A DNA stretch of 17,481 nt from an uncultured Prevotellaceae bacterium (GTDB lineage Bacteria; Bacteroidota; Bacteroidia; Bacteroidales; Bacteroidaceae). Below, one piece after another: positions 8,113 through 16,574 of this stretch. The notes under the pieces are model-generated. The model worked only from the letters and a program-made list of their open reading frames with translations. It searched no databases and was not told the origin of the DNA. How positions within the stretch are numbered: position 1 is the stretch's first letter; each line of letters begins with the position of its first letter. The position numbers and the translations under genes were made by a program. Location: assembly GCA_945827465.1 (NCBI GenBank), contig CALZOH010000035.1, positions 1 through 17,481 on the forward strand, in the 5' to 3' direction.

Positions 8113-9045
8113 TTATCGGTTACCGGCGTCAAATAGTTTGCGTTTCTCTTCTTCGGTCAAACTATCATAACCCGAACGCTTGATTTTATCCAGAATTCGA
8201 TTGATTTCTTCCTGACGCTCCCTCCGACTGCGAGCCTCGTCTTGAGGAGAAGGTGCCTCAGGCTCATGAGAGGAATCGTGTTGATGCTGTTCGGAGAAAT
8301 CTTTCACCTTCTGCTTCCAACGATTGATGACAGACTCCTTCTCAGGACGATATTCTTCCCACGAAGTGAAGCCGCTACGACGACGCAACTCTTCGTTGCG
8401 CCAATAACGGATGAGAAACCAGCCGAACAACATACCGCCGAGGTGGGCGAAATGAGCCACGTTGTCGCCTTGTGAACTCATGCCGAGCAACAATTCGATC
8501 ACGGCACTGACAATCACCATGTATTTAGCCTTGATGGGGATGGGCGGAATGAGCAACAAGATGCGTTCGTTGGGGAAGGTCATGCCAAAGCCCAGCAAGA
8601 TACCATAGATAGCACCCGATGCGCCGACCGTGGTCCAAAGGTTCAAATACTCCGACATCGGTATATTGCCATAAGTGGTGGACACATAACTGAAGCGATT
8701 CATTCCCTCGACGTAATATGTGCCGAGTTGCACAATCTCCTGCATGAATCCGGCCCCTACTCCGCACACCACATAGAACAGCAGGAAACGGCGAGGCCCC
8801 CACACGCTCTCCATGGTGCGGCCGAACATCCAAAACATAAACAAGTTGAAGAAGATGTGGGTGACATTGGCGTGCATAAACATGTAGGTGAACAACTGAT
8901 AAATGTGGAAATCGCTGGCTTTGACAAAGTGCAAGCCTAACAAATTGTTCAAATCCAATCCCCAGCGCTCGCCAACAACCAGGGCAAAGTACATCAATAG
9001 ATTGATGATAATAAGATTCTTCGTGATGGGAGGTGTACGAAACAT
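8113..9045 (-). CDS. Rhomboid family intramembrane serine protease
   Basis: A 310-residue membrane protein with about six transmembrane segments in residues 8-210. The rhomboid active site is complete: GASGAIYG with nucleophile Ser143, HLGG with His201, and the upstream HIFFN motif (His63, Asn67) of the oxyanion region. It would cleave transmembrane segments of unknown substrates within the inner membrane. The loop between TM3 and the Ser helix is long (about residues 103-135). A charged cytosolic tail (211-310) ends in a short helical segment (ILDKIKRSGYDSLTEEEKRK) resembling the SHOCT-like tails of Bacteroidetes rhomboids. Many relatives have two rhomboid genes here; only one is present. 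First gene of a three-gene unit, with its own promoter motif 17 bases upstream. Confidence 0.93.
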   Translation of the reverse strand: MFRTPPITKNLIIINLLMYFALVVGERWGLDLNNLLGLHFVKASDFHIYQLFTYMFMHANVTHIFFNLFMFWMFGRTMESVWGPRRFLLFYVVCGVGAGFMQEIVQLGTYYVEGMNRFSYVSTTYGNIPMSEYLNLWTTVGASGAIYGILLGFGMTFPNERILLLIPPIPIKAKYMVIVSAVIELLLGMSSQGDNVAHFAHLGGMLFGWFLIRYWRNEELRRRSGFTSWEEYRPEKESVINRWKQKVKDFSEQHQHDSSHEPEAPSPQDEARSRRERQEEINRILDKIKRSGYDSLTEEEKRKLFDAGNR

Positions 9046-9062
9046 ACTGTCTTGATTTTATG

Positions 9063-9075
9063 GGTGCAAAATTAG
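9063..9075 (-). promoter_or_regulatory. Predicted promoter -7 region of the rhomboid operon
   Basis: Minus strand CTAATTTTGCACC, identical to the sbcD promoter motif and containing TAnnTTTG. It lies in the 83-base gap after the acyltransferase gene, 17 bases before the rhomboid ATG. The -33 element is poor. Confidence 0.55.
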
Positions 9076-9128
9076 CACATTCTATCAAAATCGGACAGAT
9101 AACATCCGTGTTTTTACCTCCATTATCC

Positions 9129-10262
9129 TTACCTGAGAGCAGAAATACCTGGGCGGCCACTACCCGGAGAAAGCCTCGGCGAAGGCACGAGGTTCATCGC
9201 TGCACGATAGAAGACAGACAAGAGCAACGTGACTGCCAAGTAACCTCCTAAGTGGAAGTACCAATTGCCTCCCAAACCTATCCAATGAATGAAATAAGCC
9301 CTCACGATGGGATGAACGACAAACAAGACGGGCGAAAGTGCACCCACCCACATCAAGACACTGCGCGTACGACCTTGAAGTGTTACCAGAGGAAGGCATG
9401 CCAAGGTAAAGAAGAAAGGCGAGAGCAGCCAGGCGGTGCGATCAAAGCAAGAGGCCAAGAACAAAACGATGCACACCCCACTCTGCACCTGTCCATACCA
9501 CATGCCGTAACGAGCCATCCAGATGCCCATGGCAAAAGGCAACATGGAGCCCACAAAATTGTAACGCAAATAACACAGGATATCCATCCTCCGATCGGGA
9601 ATCATGATGGAGTAAAGCAACAAGGCCATACATAGTGCCGTTATAAGTATCAGCACCACCTTGCCACGGCGATAGAGGAAGAGGCGATAGACGACATAAA
9701 GTTGCATAATAAGCGAGAAGAACCACCACGGTCCCAGCAATAAGTCGTGACAAGGCAACCATTGCGTGAGCTCGCGCACCCAGTAAGGACCGGCCACAAA
9801 GCCATGGGCCGGCAGCAGATTGGCCAAGTAAGTAACCATCAGCCCTACATGATACCACGTGTGAGTCCACTGTCCATCGTGACGCTCCCAATCGCTGATG
9901 AACCACAGCAACAAACCGATCCATAACAAATGCCACAACTTACGGGCATTGTACCAGATGAACGACCACACCCCTACCCGCTCGGTCATCTTGACTTCAT
10001 ACTTCATCACCAATCCGTATCCGCTCAGAAAGAGGAACAGCGGAACGCCATAATGACCGAAATAAGAGAAGAGATTGAGCACTACGTGTTCACCGCGAGA
10101 AAGGAAATCGAGCAACACATACGTGCGTTTGAGATGGAAAGTATATTCATTCTCCAAAGCACACACCGGCAGCCAGTGGCAAAAGTTATGCAGGATGATG
10201 CAAAGAATGGCAAAACCTTTGAGTAAGGACGTATCGTTCAGTGTCAGGGCGGGTTTCTTCAT
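9129..10262 (-). CDS. Acyltransferase-3 family membrane protein
   Basis: A 377-residue integral membrane protein with about ten hydrophobic segments. The N-terminus (SLLKGFAILCIILHNFCHW, with His25) matches the first helix of acyltransferase-3 proteins, where the conserved His acts in acyl transfer. The segment GHYGVPLFLFLSGYGLVMKYE (about 69-89) is the family's second hallmark. These enzymes O-acylate sugars of lipopolysaccharide, capsule or other glycans, usually with acetyl groups, at the inner membrane. The start codon overlaps the stop of the EptA-like gene by 4 bases (ATGA), so the two are coupled. This supports a joint role in decorating an envelope glycan or lipid. The acceptor is unknown. 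Confidence 0.85.
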   Translation of the reverse strand: MKKPALTLNDTSLLKGFAILCIILHNFCHWLPVCALENEYTFHLKRTYVLLDFLSRGEHVVLNLFSYFGHYGVPLFLFLSGYGLVMKYEVKMTERVGVWSFIWYNARKLWHLLWIGLLLWFISDWERHDGQWTHTWYHVGLMVTYLANLLPAHGFVAGPYWVRELTQWLPCHDLLLGPWWFFSLIMQLYVVYRLFLYRRGKVVLILITALCMALLLYSIMIPDRRMDILCYLRYNFVGSMLPFAMGIWMARYGMWYGQVQSGVCIVLFLASCFDRTAWLLSPFFFTLACLPLVTLQGRTRSVLMWVGALSPVLFVVHPIVRAYFIHWIGLGGNWYFHLGGYLAVTLLLSVFYRAAMNLVPSPRLSPGSGRPGISALR

Positions 10263-12115
10263 AACGTCGGTGAGGGGTTGGAGGATTGGAACTGTGCACG
10301 CAACGAATCGAGGGCATGCCCCGCCTTGATACGTTCACGGTAGAAGTGGGTGCCGTGTAAGAGAGAATCGTAATCGTACTTGTTTTTCAGCAAGCGAGGC
10401 CGACTCACACGAAAACTATCGTGGAGTAAATCGCGATGAACGTCATAATACGGACAACTGATACCGGCCAACCCCATCAGCAAATGAGAGAGGTCGTCGC
10501 TCATAAAAGGACGTGACGAAGCACAACGGGCAGCGTGAACCACGTCAGGATGGTTTTGATAGAAGGAAGGCGAAAACCACATGGTCATCGGAACCTCGAA
10601 CTCATAATGTGCCGTGAGCGGGATGAGCGGATCGGCCGGAGTGCGGCCAAACATCAGGCTTTGGTCGAAGACTTCCTCACCATGATCGGCCAGATAGATC
10701 ACTACGGCGTCATCGTTGACAAAATAGCGATAGATGCGACGCACTACATCGTCGTTATAGCGGGTGGCATTGTCGTAATCAGCCACGATTTGTTTCTTCT
10801 GGCGCGAGAGGTTGCGGCGCTTCTTCAGACTGTCGACCGTGAAGTAGACATCCTTTTCGGTAAAACGATAGTCGTACTTCTGATGCTGCCCGTAGAGGTG
10901 GAAGATCACGAGGTCGTGCCCAGAAGGGCGAAACTTGCGATACTCGCGAATAAAGGCACGATCGTAACGATAGATGATGCGATTGCGGAAGTCGAAGCAA
11001 AGGCTATCCATCTCGGGATCGTTGAGGAAGAAGCTGCCGTTGAAGTCGATGCTGCTTTGGCGGTTTACATTCTGATACTGATTGGTCAGAAAAGCCACCC
11101 GGTAACCGGCCTTGCGAAAGACGGAAGGAAAGAGAGCACCATCGTGCCAAGCCCCCGGCTGCCCCAAACTATGGGTGGAGAACAGCTGCTTGAACACGTT
11201 GCTGGTCAGATTCCACGGACTCACCACGTCGGTGAACACAACCAAGCTGTCTTCAACGGCCAAACGCAACTGATGAGGCGTAGTGGGAAGCGAATAACCA
11301 TAGAGTTGGGAATGATACTTGTTGTAACTCTCGCCGAGTATTAGCACAATCGTCGGGCAACGATAGCTGACGGAATCGATTTGCAGGTGGTGCATCTTGT
11401 TTTTTAAGTTGACCAAATCACGATCGGCCAACTGCAACATCCGATAGGAATACAACAGGCGGAAGAAGGGAGTATAAAAAGTCTGCCAACGCACCGTTTC
11501 GGCAGTCTGAGTGGTCGATTGACGGTAGAACTTCACAAACTTGGCCTTCTCGCTTGCCCAAGGGAAGCATGAATAGACCAATACACCGGTCAACAGCAGA
11601 TTGACCACCCACGCACAAGACGAAGGCAGCGCCCCACGACGCACCCACTTGGACCGCACCAGCCACACGTTGGCCACGATGAGCGGCACATACCACAGCA
11701 GCGTACGCCATAACGCATCGCCCGAGAGATAGGCAGTGAAAAATTCGCCCGCTTCGCCGGCATTGGTTTCCAAGAAAAGACGGAGCGAAGTGGGCGTGTA
11801 GAGCATCAGGAACCGCTCGGTGAGGAAGACTTCAAACAAGGGCAACAGGTAACCCAACCCATAACAGAGGGCGCGCACCACTCGGGCCAGCCTTTGAGGC
11901 AGCAGCGTAAAGAGCACGCACATGAGGTAAAGGTCGATGAGCAGTTCAAAGCAGTGCGTCCACACCTCGCCCTGATACTGCACCTGACGCCACACCGAGA
12001 TGCCCCATGCCGCCATCATAAAGACGACGAAGCATCCGTTCTCTCTCAAAGGGCGCGCCACTCCGACCACTATGCGCAAGAACACATGGAGCAGTAATCT
12101 TAGCAGGGATTTCAT
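10259..12115 (-). CDS. EptA-like phosphoethanolamine transferase (sulfatase-fold, membrane-anchored)
   Basis: A 618-residue protein: about five transmembrane helices in residues 1-185, then a periplasmic alkaline-phosphatase/sulfatase-like domain. Conserved positions are present: GESYNKYHSQLYGY (zinc ligand Glu262), PWNLTSNVF with candidate nucleophile Thr304, HLYGQH (His406, His411) and LADHGEE (Asp477, His478). The family moves phosphoethanolamine from phosphatidylethanolamine to lipid A or to glycans. In Gram-negatives the lipid A reaction lowers negative charge and gives cationic-peptide resistance; whether this copy acts on lipid A is unknown. The frame is open upstream to a GTG at 12136; ATG at 12115 is preferred because the helix starts immediately. 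It lies 63 bases after the phosphodiesterase gene with no clear promoter between, and overlaps the next gene by 4 bases. Confidence 0.87.
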   Translation of the reverse strand: MKSLLRLLLHVFLRIVVGVARPLRENGCFVVFMMAAWGISVWRQVQYQGEVWTHCFELLIDLYLMCVLFTLLPQRLARVVRALCYGLGYLLPLFEVFLTERFLMLYTPTSLRLFLETNAGEAGEFFTAYLSGDALWRTLLWYVPLIVANVWLVRSKWVRRGALPSSCAWVVNLLLTGVLVYSCFPWASEKAKFVKFYRQSTTQTAETVRWQTFYTPFFRLLYSYRMLQLADRDLVNLKNKMHHLQIDSVSYRCPTIVLILGESYNKYHSQLYGYSLPTTPHQLRLAVEDSLVVFTDVVSPWNLTSNVFKQLFSTHSLGQPGAWHDGALFPSVFRKAGYRVAFLTNQYQNVNRQSSIDFNGSFFLNDPEMDSLCFDFRNRIIYRYDRAFIREYRKFRPSGHDLVIFHLYGQHQKYDYRFTEKDVYFTVDSLKKRRNLSRQKKQIVADYDNATRYNDDVVRRIYRYFVNDDAVVIYLADHGEEVFDQSLMFGRTPADPLIPLTAHYEFEVPMTMWFSPSFYQNHPDVVHAARCASSRPFMSDDLSHLLMGLAGISCPYYDVHRDLLHDSFRVSRPRLLKNKYDYDSLLHGTHFYRERIKAGHALDSLRAQFQSSNPSPTL

Positions 12116-12178
12116 GTTATCAGTTTTCACCTTCACTCTCTTTGCGAACCCATCAAACGCTCGGATTCAGGGAAGCGG

Positions 12179-14323
12179 TTACTGTTTCTGATTGCGACGG
12201 TCGCGATGGGCGTGATTCCAGTTCTTATAGTTTCCAAAGAAGGAGTTCCCCTTGGAACGTTCTTCCTTAGGCTTCTGCGACGGCTGATTGAGCGTGGGAT
12301 ATTGTATTCGGGTATGATATACGGTCTTGAGGCTGGAGATGAATTGCTCCTTGGCCACCTCTATATCATGGAACGTAATCGGACAATTCTTGAAGTATCC
12401 TTCGGCCATCTGAGTATCGATGATGTTGTTGACCAACGTACGGAGGGTTTCATCAGTAATGGTCTGCAAACTCCGCGAGGCTGCCTCGACCGAATCGGCC
12501 ATCATCAGGATGGCTTGTTCGAGGGTACTCGGATTAGGACCGGGATAAGTAAAGGCATCTTCGTTGATTGCTTCATCGGGATGGCCGTTGAGATACTTGA
12601 TGTAGAAGTATTTCGTCTTGCTCTTGCCGTGATGGGTAGCAATGAAACCGCGCAAGACGGCCGGCAAGTGATGCTTCTCGGCCATTTCCAAGCCGTCGGT
12701 CACGTGCTGAATGATGATTTGCGCACTGCGTTCTTCGGGTAGGCTGTCGTGGGGATTGACTCCTTTCTGGTTCTCAGTGAAGAAGGCAGGATTCTTCATC
12801 TTGCCAATATCGTGATAGAGGGCTCCTGTACGCACCAGTTCTACCTTAGCACCGATCTTTCCGGCCACTTCGGTGGCCAGGTTAGCTACCTGCATGGAGT
12901 GTTGGAAGGTGCCTTGGGCTTCTTTCGACATTTGTCGCAGCAGGGGCATGTTGACATTGGAAAGCTCTATGAGCGTGACACTCGACGTGAAGCCGAACAT
13001 CCGCTCTATGATATACATCATCGGATAGGCGAACAAGAGGAGGATGCCATTGATAAAAATGCAGATGTACCACGACGGATCGAAGGTCGTCAACGTGAGT
13101 CCCTGACTCAAATCGTAGCCGAGCATAAAAACTACCGTCACGATGGTGACCTGAAGGGCGGCCTGCAATAACTGCGAACGTGAGGAGAGTTCCTTCACCG
13201 AGAAGACGGCCACGGCACCGGCGATGAACTGCACTACCACAAACTCATAAGGAGCATGCACGGCGATGGAACAGAGCAAGACGGAGACGACGTGGACAAT
13301 GAACGAGGTGCGAGCATCCATAAAGACTCTGACGAACAAGGGTACCATGGCATAAGGCACGAGATAGGCACTCTGTGCCGTGGAGTACTCCACCCACGAG
13401 GTGATGCACGGGAAGAGGGTCAACATGAAGTAGAACAACAAGAGGCAACGCATGGAGTTGAGATATTCCTTACGGAAGAAGTAAAGGTAGAGCAAGAACA
13501 TCAACAGGAGCAACCCCACGATGATAAACTTGCCCAGGGTCTGCATGCGGAGCTGACGGTTGTTGTCGTGACGCTTGATGGACTCCTTCTTCATCGACTC
13601 GAGAATGCTTACAGTCTTTTGGGTAACGATTTCGCCACGGTCGATAATCTTCTGTCCGCTCTGCACCATGCCGCTGGCAAAGGAGATGGACGAGAGGAGG
13701 TCTTGGTAAGCCGATCGGGTCTTGCGATTGTCGGGCTCTACATTCACCGCGAGATAGTTGTTGACGTTACATAAACTCAGCAGGTCGTGACGGAAGTTGG
13801 CCGAGTCGCCCAGCATGATGTGCATGTAAGCCGAGCGTGTGGTATAGAGTTCCTTCACTGTACGAGGCTGCGAGGTGGTGCCGCTCACCACGCGAACTAC
13901 GTTCACGCCGCTGTCGAGCATGGCCGTATAATCAGAACTTTCTACGATGCCGCAGCTGTAGACTTCCTGCAGACACTTGGTCACATAACGCAGGTAGGCT
14001 GGCGGCACTTTTTCCATCTTGCCGGCCGCACAATCGTTCTTGAACCGGCGCAACTGCACGTCCATCTCGCCTGCATCCATCGTGAAGTAGGGCTGGAAGA
14101 GTTTGCGCACGCTGTCGCGCTCGGCTCGGATGACCTGGTCGGGCTTGTAAATGGGGAAGTCAAACTCTGCAATAATCTGTCCGTACTTCCAGGGCTTGCC
14201 AATGGTGTAGTCGTAAGCAAACGTTTGCTCCCGGGGCAGGAAGTAAACCACGATGGCAGTGGCTGCCAACGTCAGTGCAACGCGAAATAACAGTCGGGTA
14301 AATTTGTTGGAACGGATGGCCAT
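12179..14323 (-). CDS. pgpH: 7TM-HD family phosphodiesterase (PgpH-like, predicted c-di-AMP hydrolase)
   Basis: A 714-residue receptor-like enzyme. Residues 1-30 carry a membrane anchor, about 35-260 form the extracytoplasmic 7TMR-HDED-type domain, and about 265-480 form a block of seven transmembrane helices. A cytosolic HD domain follows: FQHSMQVANLA, LYHDIGKMKNP (His504, Asp505), IIQHVTDG, ATHHGKS and MMADSVEAA. All metal-binding His/Asp motifs are intact. PgpH of Firmicutes hydrolyses cyclic di-AMP to pApA, and the same architecture in Bacteroidetes suggests c-di-AMP turnover linked to envelope or osmotic state. The C-terminal tail (last about 35 residues) is basic and probably disordered. 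A promoter-like motif lies 12 bases upstream. The gene probably heads a unit with the EptA-like and acyltransferase genes. Confidence 0.9.
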   Translation of the reverse strand: MAIRSNKFTRLLFRVALTLAATAIVVYFLPREQTFAYDYTIGKPWKYGQIIAEFDFPIYKPDQVIRAERDSVRKLFQPYFTMDAGEMDVQLRRFKNDCAAGKMEKVPPAYLRYVTKCLQEVYSCGIVESSDYTAMLDSGVNVVRVVSGTTSQPRTVKELYTTRSAYMHIMLGDSANFRHDLLSLCNVNNYLAVNVEPDNRKTRSAYQDLLSSISFASGMVQSGQKIIDRGEIVTQKTVSILESMKKESIKRHDNNRQLRMQTLGKFIIVGLLLLMFLLYLYFFRKEYLNSMRCLLLFYFMLTLFPCITSWVEYSTAQSAYLVPYAMVPLFVRVFMDARTSFIVHVVSVLLCSIAVHAPYEFVVVQFIAGAVAVFSVKELSSRSQLLQAALQVTIVTVVFMLGYDLSQGLTLTTFDPSWYICIFINGILLLFAYPMMYIIERMFGFTSSVTLIELSNVNMPLLRQMSKEAQGTFQHSMQVANLATEVAGKIGAKVELVRTGALYHDIGKMKNPAFFTENQKGVNPHDSLPEERSAQIIIQHVTDGLEMAEKHHLPAVLRGFIATHHGKSKTKYFYIKYLNGHPDEAINEDAFTYPGPNPSTLEQAILMMADSVEAASRSLQTITDETLRTLVNNIIDTQMAEGYFKNCPITFHDIEVAKEQFISSLKTVYHTRIQYPTLNQPSQKPKEERSKGNSFFGNYKNWNHAHRDRRNQKQ

Positions 14324-14335
14324 AACTCGATATTT

Positions 14336-14348
14336 GGTGCGAAATTAC
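14336..14348 (-). promoter_or_regulatory. Predicted promoter -7 region of the 7TM-HD gene
   Basis: Minus strand GTAATTTCGCACC, one base off the TAnnTTTG consensus but otherwise the same 13-base word as at sbcD and the rhomboid gene. It lies 12 bases before the ATG. No good -33 element is visible. Confidence 0.4.
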
Positions 14349-14389
14349 TGATTATTTATGGATTGCTACGCGCCTCTGAGGCAGAAAAC

Positions 14390-15397
14390 TCACGGGCGGC
14401 GTTTGCGCGGGGTCTCAAAAAAGGCCGTATTGTTGTTGTAGGTCCAGATGAGCGGATAGAAAAAGCCACGAATCATGCCCATGACGCGCTTCCAACCTCG
14501 TCCCTCGGCAAACCGGCGATGAACCAGACGGCGGTAACGCATCGTCAGAGAGCACAACCGCAGCAATGAGAGCCAGCTGCGTTGGTTGAGCAAGACGGCC
14601 ATACGGTGCACCACCGGATGACGACGGTCGGTGGTATGAGTTGCGATGTAATCATAGAGCCATTGCCAGGCTTCCATTTGCTGAAAGGCCCGATAGGCTG
14701 CCCAGCCCTTCACGTAGGGCTGCCAGGTATTGCCCTTGGTGCGGTCCCAATCTGACTTCATCATGACCACTGAAGCTGAGTCAAGATGTTCGCGATACCA
14801 GTTGAGCGGTTCTTCAACCACGGTTATTCCCTGATGGAGGTGTGCCTGAATGGCCAGCCACCAGTCGTAGGCAATGCGTTCGTCCCAAGTGTCGATGCTG
14901 TGAAGGAAGCGACGCGAGAAGAGCTGGCTGTGTCCGGGTATGTGGGAGGTGAAGAGCAGACTTTCAAAGTCGCCTTGCGGCCGGCGGATGTTGTGTCCAT
15001 GCCGGGTGTAGACCGGGTCGAGGCAGCGATAGCAATAGACGAGCGAGGCCGAGCCGAGGGCGGCCATTTTCTTTTCTATATTGTCTTCATACCAAATGTC
15101 GTCTTGGTCGCACAAGGCGATGTAATCGCCCGTGGCGCGCTGCATGGCCGACATGAAGTTGCGGTTCCACCCCATGTTCTCAGGATTGACGAAGAGGTGA
15201 ATGCGCGGGTCGCGCCGGGCGTATTCCCTCACAATGTCGCAAGTGGAGTCGGTGGAGCAGTCGTCTTGCACAATCAATTCGCTGAAAGGATAGGTCTGAC
15301 GCAGGAGCGAGTCGATTTGTTCTCTGACGAAACGCGCTCCGTTATAGGTGATCATGACGACCGAAACGGTGGGAGAGGAAGTGGAAGCTACTGTCAT
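14390..15397 (-). CDS. Family 2 glycosyltransferase (second of a tandem pair)
   Basis: A 335-residue GT-A fold glycosyltransferase of family GT2. Evidence: VSVVMITYNGARFVREQID (11-29), LIVQDDCSTDST (41-52, nucleotide-sugar binding Asp residues) and CDQDDIWYE (96-104, with the metal-binding DxD-like motif). This subgroup often holds rhamnosyl- or galactosyl-transferases for O-antigen or exopolysaccharide; the actual sugar is unknown. No transmembrane helix is evident, so it is probably cytoplasmic or membrane-associated. The frame is open to 15475, but ATG at 15397 matches the family start and overlaps the previous gene's stop by 4 bases (ATGA). It is paralogous to that upstream gene. The downstream gap to the 7TM-HD gene is 66 bases. 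Confidence 0.92.
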   Translation of the reverse strand: MTVASTSSPTVSVVMITYNGARFVREQIDSLLRQTYPFSELIVQDDCSTDSTCDIVREYARRDPRIHLFVNPENMGWNRNFMSAMQRATGDYIALCDQDDIWYEDNIEKKMAALGSASLVYCYRCLDPVYTRHGHNIRRPQGDFESLLFTSHIPGHSQLFSRRFLHSIDTWDERIAYDWWLAIQAHLHQGITVVEEPLNWYREHLDSASVVMMKSDWDRTKGNTWQPYVKGWAAYRAFQQMEAWQWLYDYIATHTTDRRHPVVHRMAVLLNQRSWLSLLRLCSLTMRYRRLVHRRFAEGRGWKRVMGMIRGFFYPLIWTYNNNTAFFETPRKRRP

Positions 15398-16374
15398 TTC
15401 TTTTGTTTTAAGATAGCTCGATAATAATAGCCGCACGAATAGGAAAAATAGAGTGCACGCAGCAGACATCGCCATCCATCGGGCTCATAGGAGTAGAAGA
15501 GACGGGTGCGATGCTTGACGAAGAAGCAGGTTTTCCGAATGAAATTGAGCCATCCCGTCCGGGTTTGGAGTTGTGTCATCTGCCGACAGTCGGCCAATGC
15601 CTGCGTGGTGAAGGGCCAGGAGGCGGTCATTCGGCCGATATAACGGAAGCGCTGCCGCACGTGGCGCTGCAAAGTGGCATGATGAAACAGGGTGGTCACC
15701 ACATAATCCAACGACGAACGGCTGGCCCAATGCGTGCCAACGGGGCGAATGGCGGTAGCAGCATCGGCATGACGGCGGAAGTGCACCAAGGGCCGGGGCA
15801 CAAACACCAGGCGCTCGGCTGAGGCGGCAGCCATCTGCAACTGCCAGTCGTAGAGGTAGGGGCAATCGGCGCCCTCGGGCAGGTAGTCGAGCAGTTCGCG
15901 ACGGAGCAGAAAGGTATGTCCGGCCAATGCCCCGATGTAACACAGGCGCAACATGTCGCGATTGGGCTCGCGACGGTCGTAGCTGACGGGGTAGCCCGTG
16001 GTGGAGAAGGGGATGGAATAGCCGCTGCATAGCAGGTTGCGGCCCATGGCCCGGGCCTGAAGGCGCAATTTGTCGGGTTCCCAAATGTCATCCTGGTCAC
16101 TCAAGGCTATCAGTTCATAGCGAGCACGCCGCATGGCACTGAAGAAATTGGGGTTGATGCCATGCGGGCCTTCGTTATGGAAGACGCGCAAGTTGGGATA
16201 ACGCCGGGCATATTCCTCCAGAATGGCCGGGGTGGAGTCAGTGCTGCCATCGTCTTGCACCACGACTTCTGCCGGAGGCAGTGTCTGCGAGAAGATGGAG
16301 TCCAACTGTTCCCTCAGATAGCGCTCGCCATTATAGGTGCACATCACAACCGATATTGCCTGCTCTGACTTCAT
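15394..16374 (-). CDS. Family 2 glycosyltransferase (first of a tandem pair)
   Basis: A 326-residue GT2 glycosyltransferase. Motifs: ISVVMCTYNGERYLREQLDS (7-26), VVVQDDGSTDST (37-48), LSDQDDIWEPDKLRLQ (91-106), and YDWQLQM in the acceptor half, the position of the usual ED/DW catalytic region. It shares the QDD-STDST and DQDDIW words and overall length with the downstream gene, suggesting a tandem duplication followed by divergence to add successive sugars. The C-terminal part is basic and aromatic, consistent with peripheral membrane association. It is the first gene of its unit. The divergent lolA-like gene lies 200 bp away. Confidence 0.92.
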   Translation of the reverse strand: MKSEQAISVVMCTYNGERYLREQLDSIFSQTLPPAEVVVQDDGSTDSTPAILEEYARRYPNLRVFHNEGPHGINPNFFSAMRRARYELIALSDQDDIWEPDKLRLQARAMGRNLLCSGYSIPFSTTGYPVSYDRREPNRDMLRLCYIGALAGHTFLLRRELLDYLPEGADCPYLYDWQLQMAAASAERLVFVPRPLVHFRRHADAATAIRPVGTHWASRSSLDYVVTTLFHHATLQRHVRQRFRYIGRMTASWPFTTQALADCRQMTQLQTRTGWLNFIRKTCFFVKHRTRLFYSYEPDGWRCLLRALYFSYSCGYYYRAILKQKK

Positions 16375-16396
16375 GGAGATTTTCCTTCTATTTTTA

Positions 16397-16408
16397 GGAT
16401 GAAAGTAC
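16397..16408 (-). promoter_or_regulatory. Weak candidate promoter for the glycosyltransferase pair
   Basis: Minus strand GTACTTTCATCC, 22 bases before the ATG, partly resembles the TAnnTTTG -7 box and the CACC-ending motif of the neighbours. It is the best candidate in the 200-base divergent intergenic region 16375-16574, in which I see no gene. Confidence 0.25.
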
Positions 16409-16555
16409 GGATTTGTTTCAGGCCGCTAAGGTACGACTTTTCCATGGAAACCAAGCTCTCGCCGCTCACATTCCTTTCCATCGGCCGGAAGACGCCGCCA
16501 CGAGCGGGCCGACTGAAAAACAGCTGTTCCCGGGCCTCTTTTCACGCTATTTGCA

Positions 16556-16568
16556 CTAACTTTGCACC
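16556..16568 (+). promoter_or_regulatory. Predicted promoter -7 region of the lolA-like gene
   Basis: CTAACTTTGCACC contains a perfect TAnnTTTG box and the same GCACC extension seen before three minus-strand genes. Only 6 bases separate it from the ATG at 16575, which would give a very short or absent leader. Confidence 0.5.
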
Positions 16569-16574
16569 CCGAAA

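Noticed and set aside
10535..11344. 269-residue plus-strand open frame opposite the EptA-like gene
   Set aside because: Antisense shadow; the minus-strand frame has complete catalytic motifs.
14372..14382. GCCTC-T-GAGGC palindrome between the second glycosyltransferase and the 7TM-HD gene
   Set aside because: The stem is short with a one-base loop and no following T-run, so it is too weak to call a terminator.
15398..15475. N-terminal extension of the second glycosyltransferase
   Set aside because: It lies inside the C-terminal coding sequence of the first glycosyltransferase. The ATG in the ATGA overlap at 15397 matches the family start.
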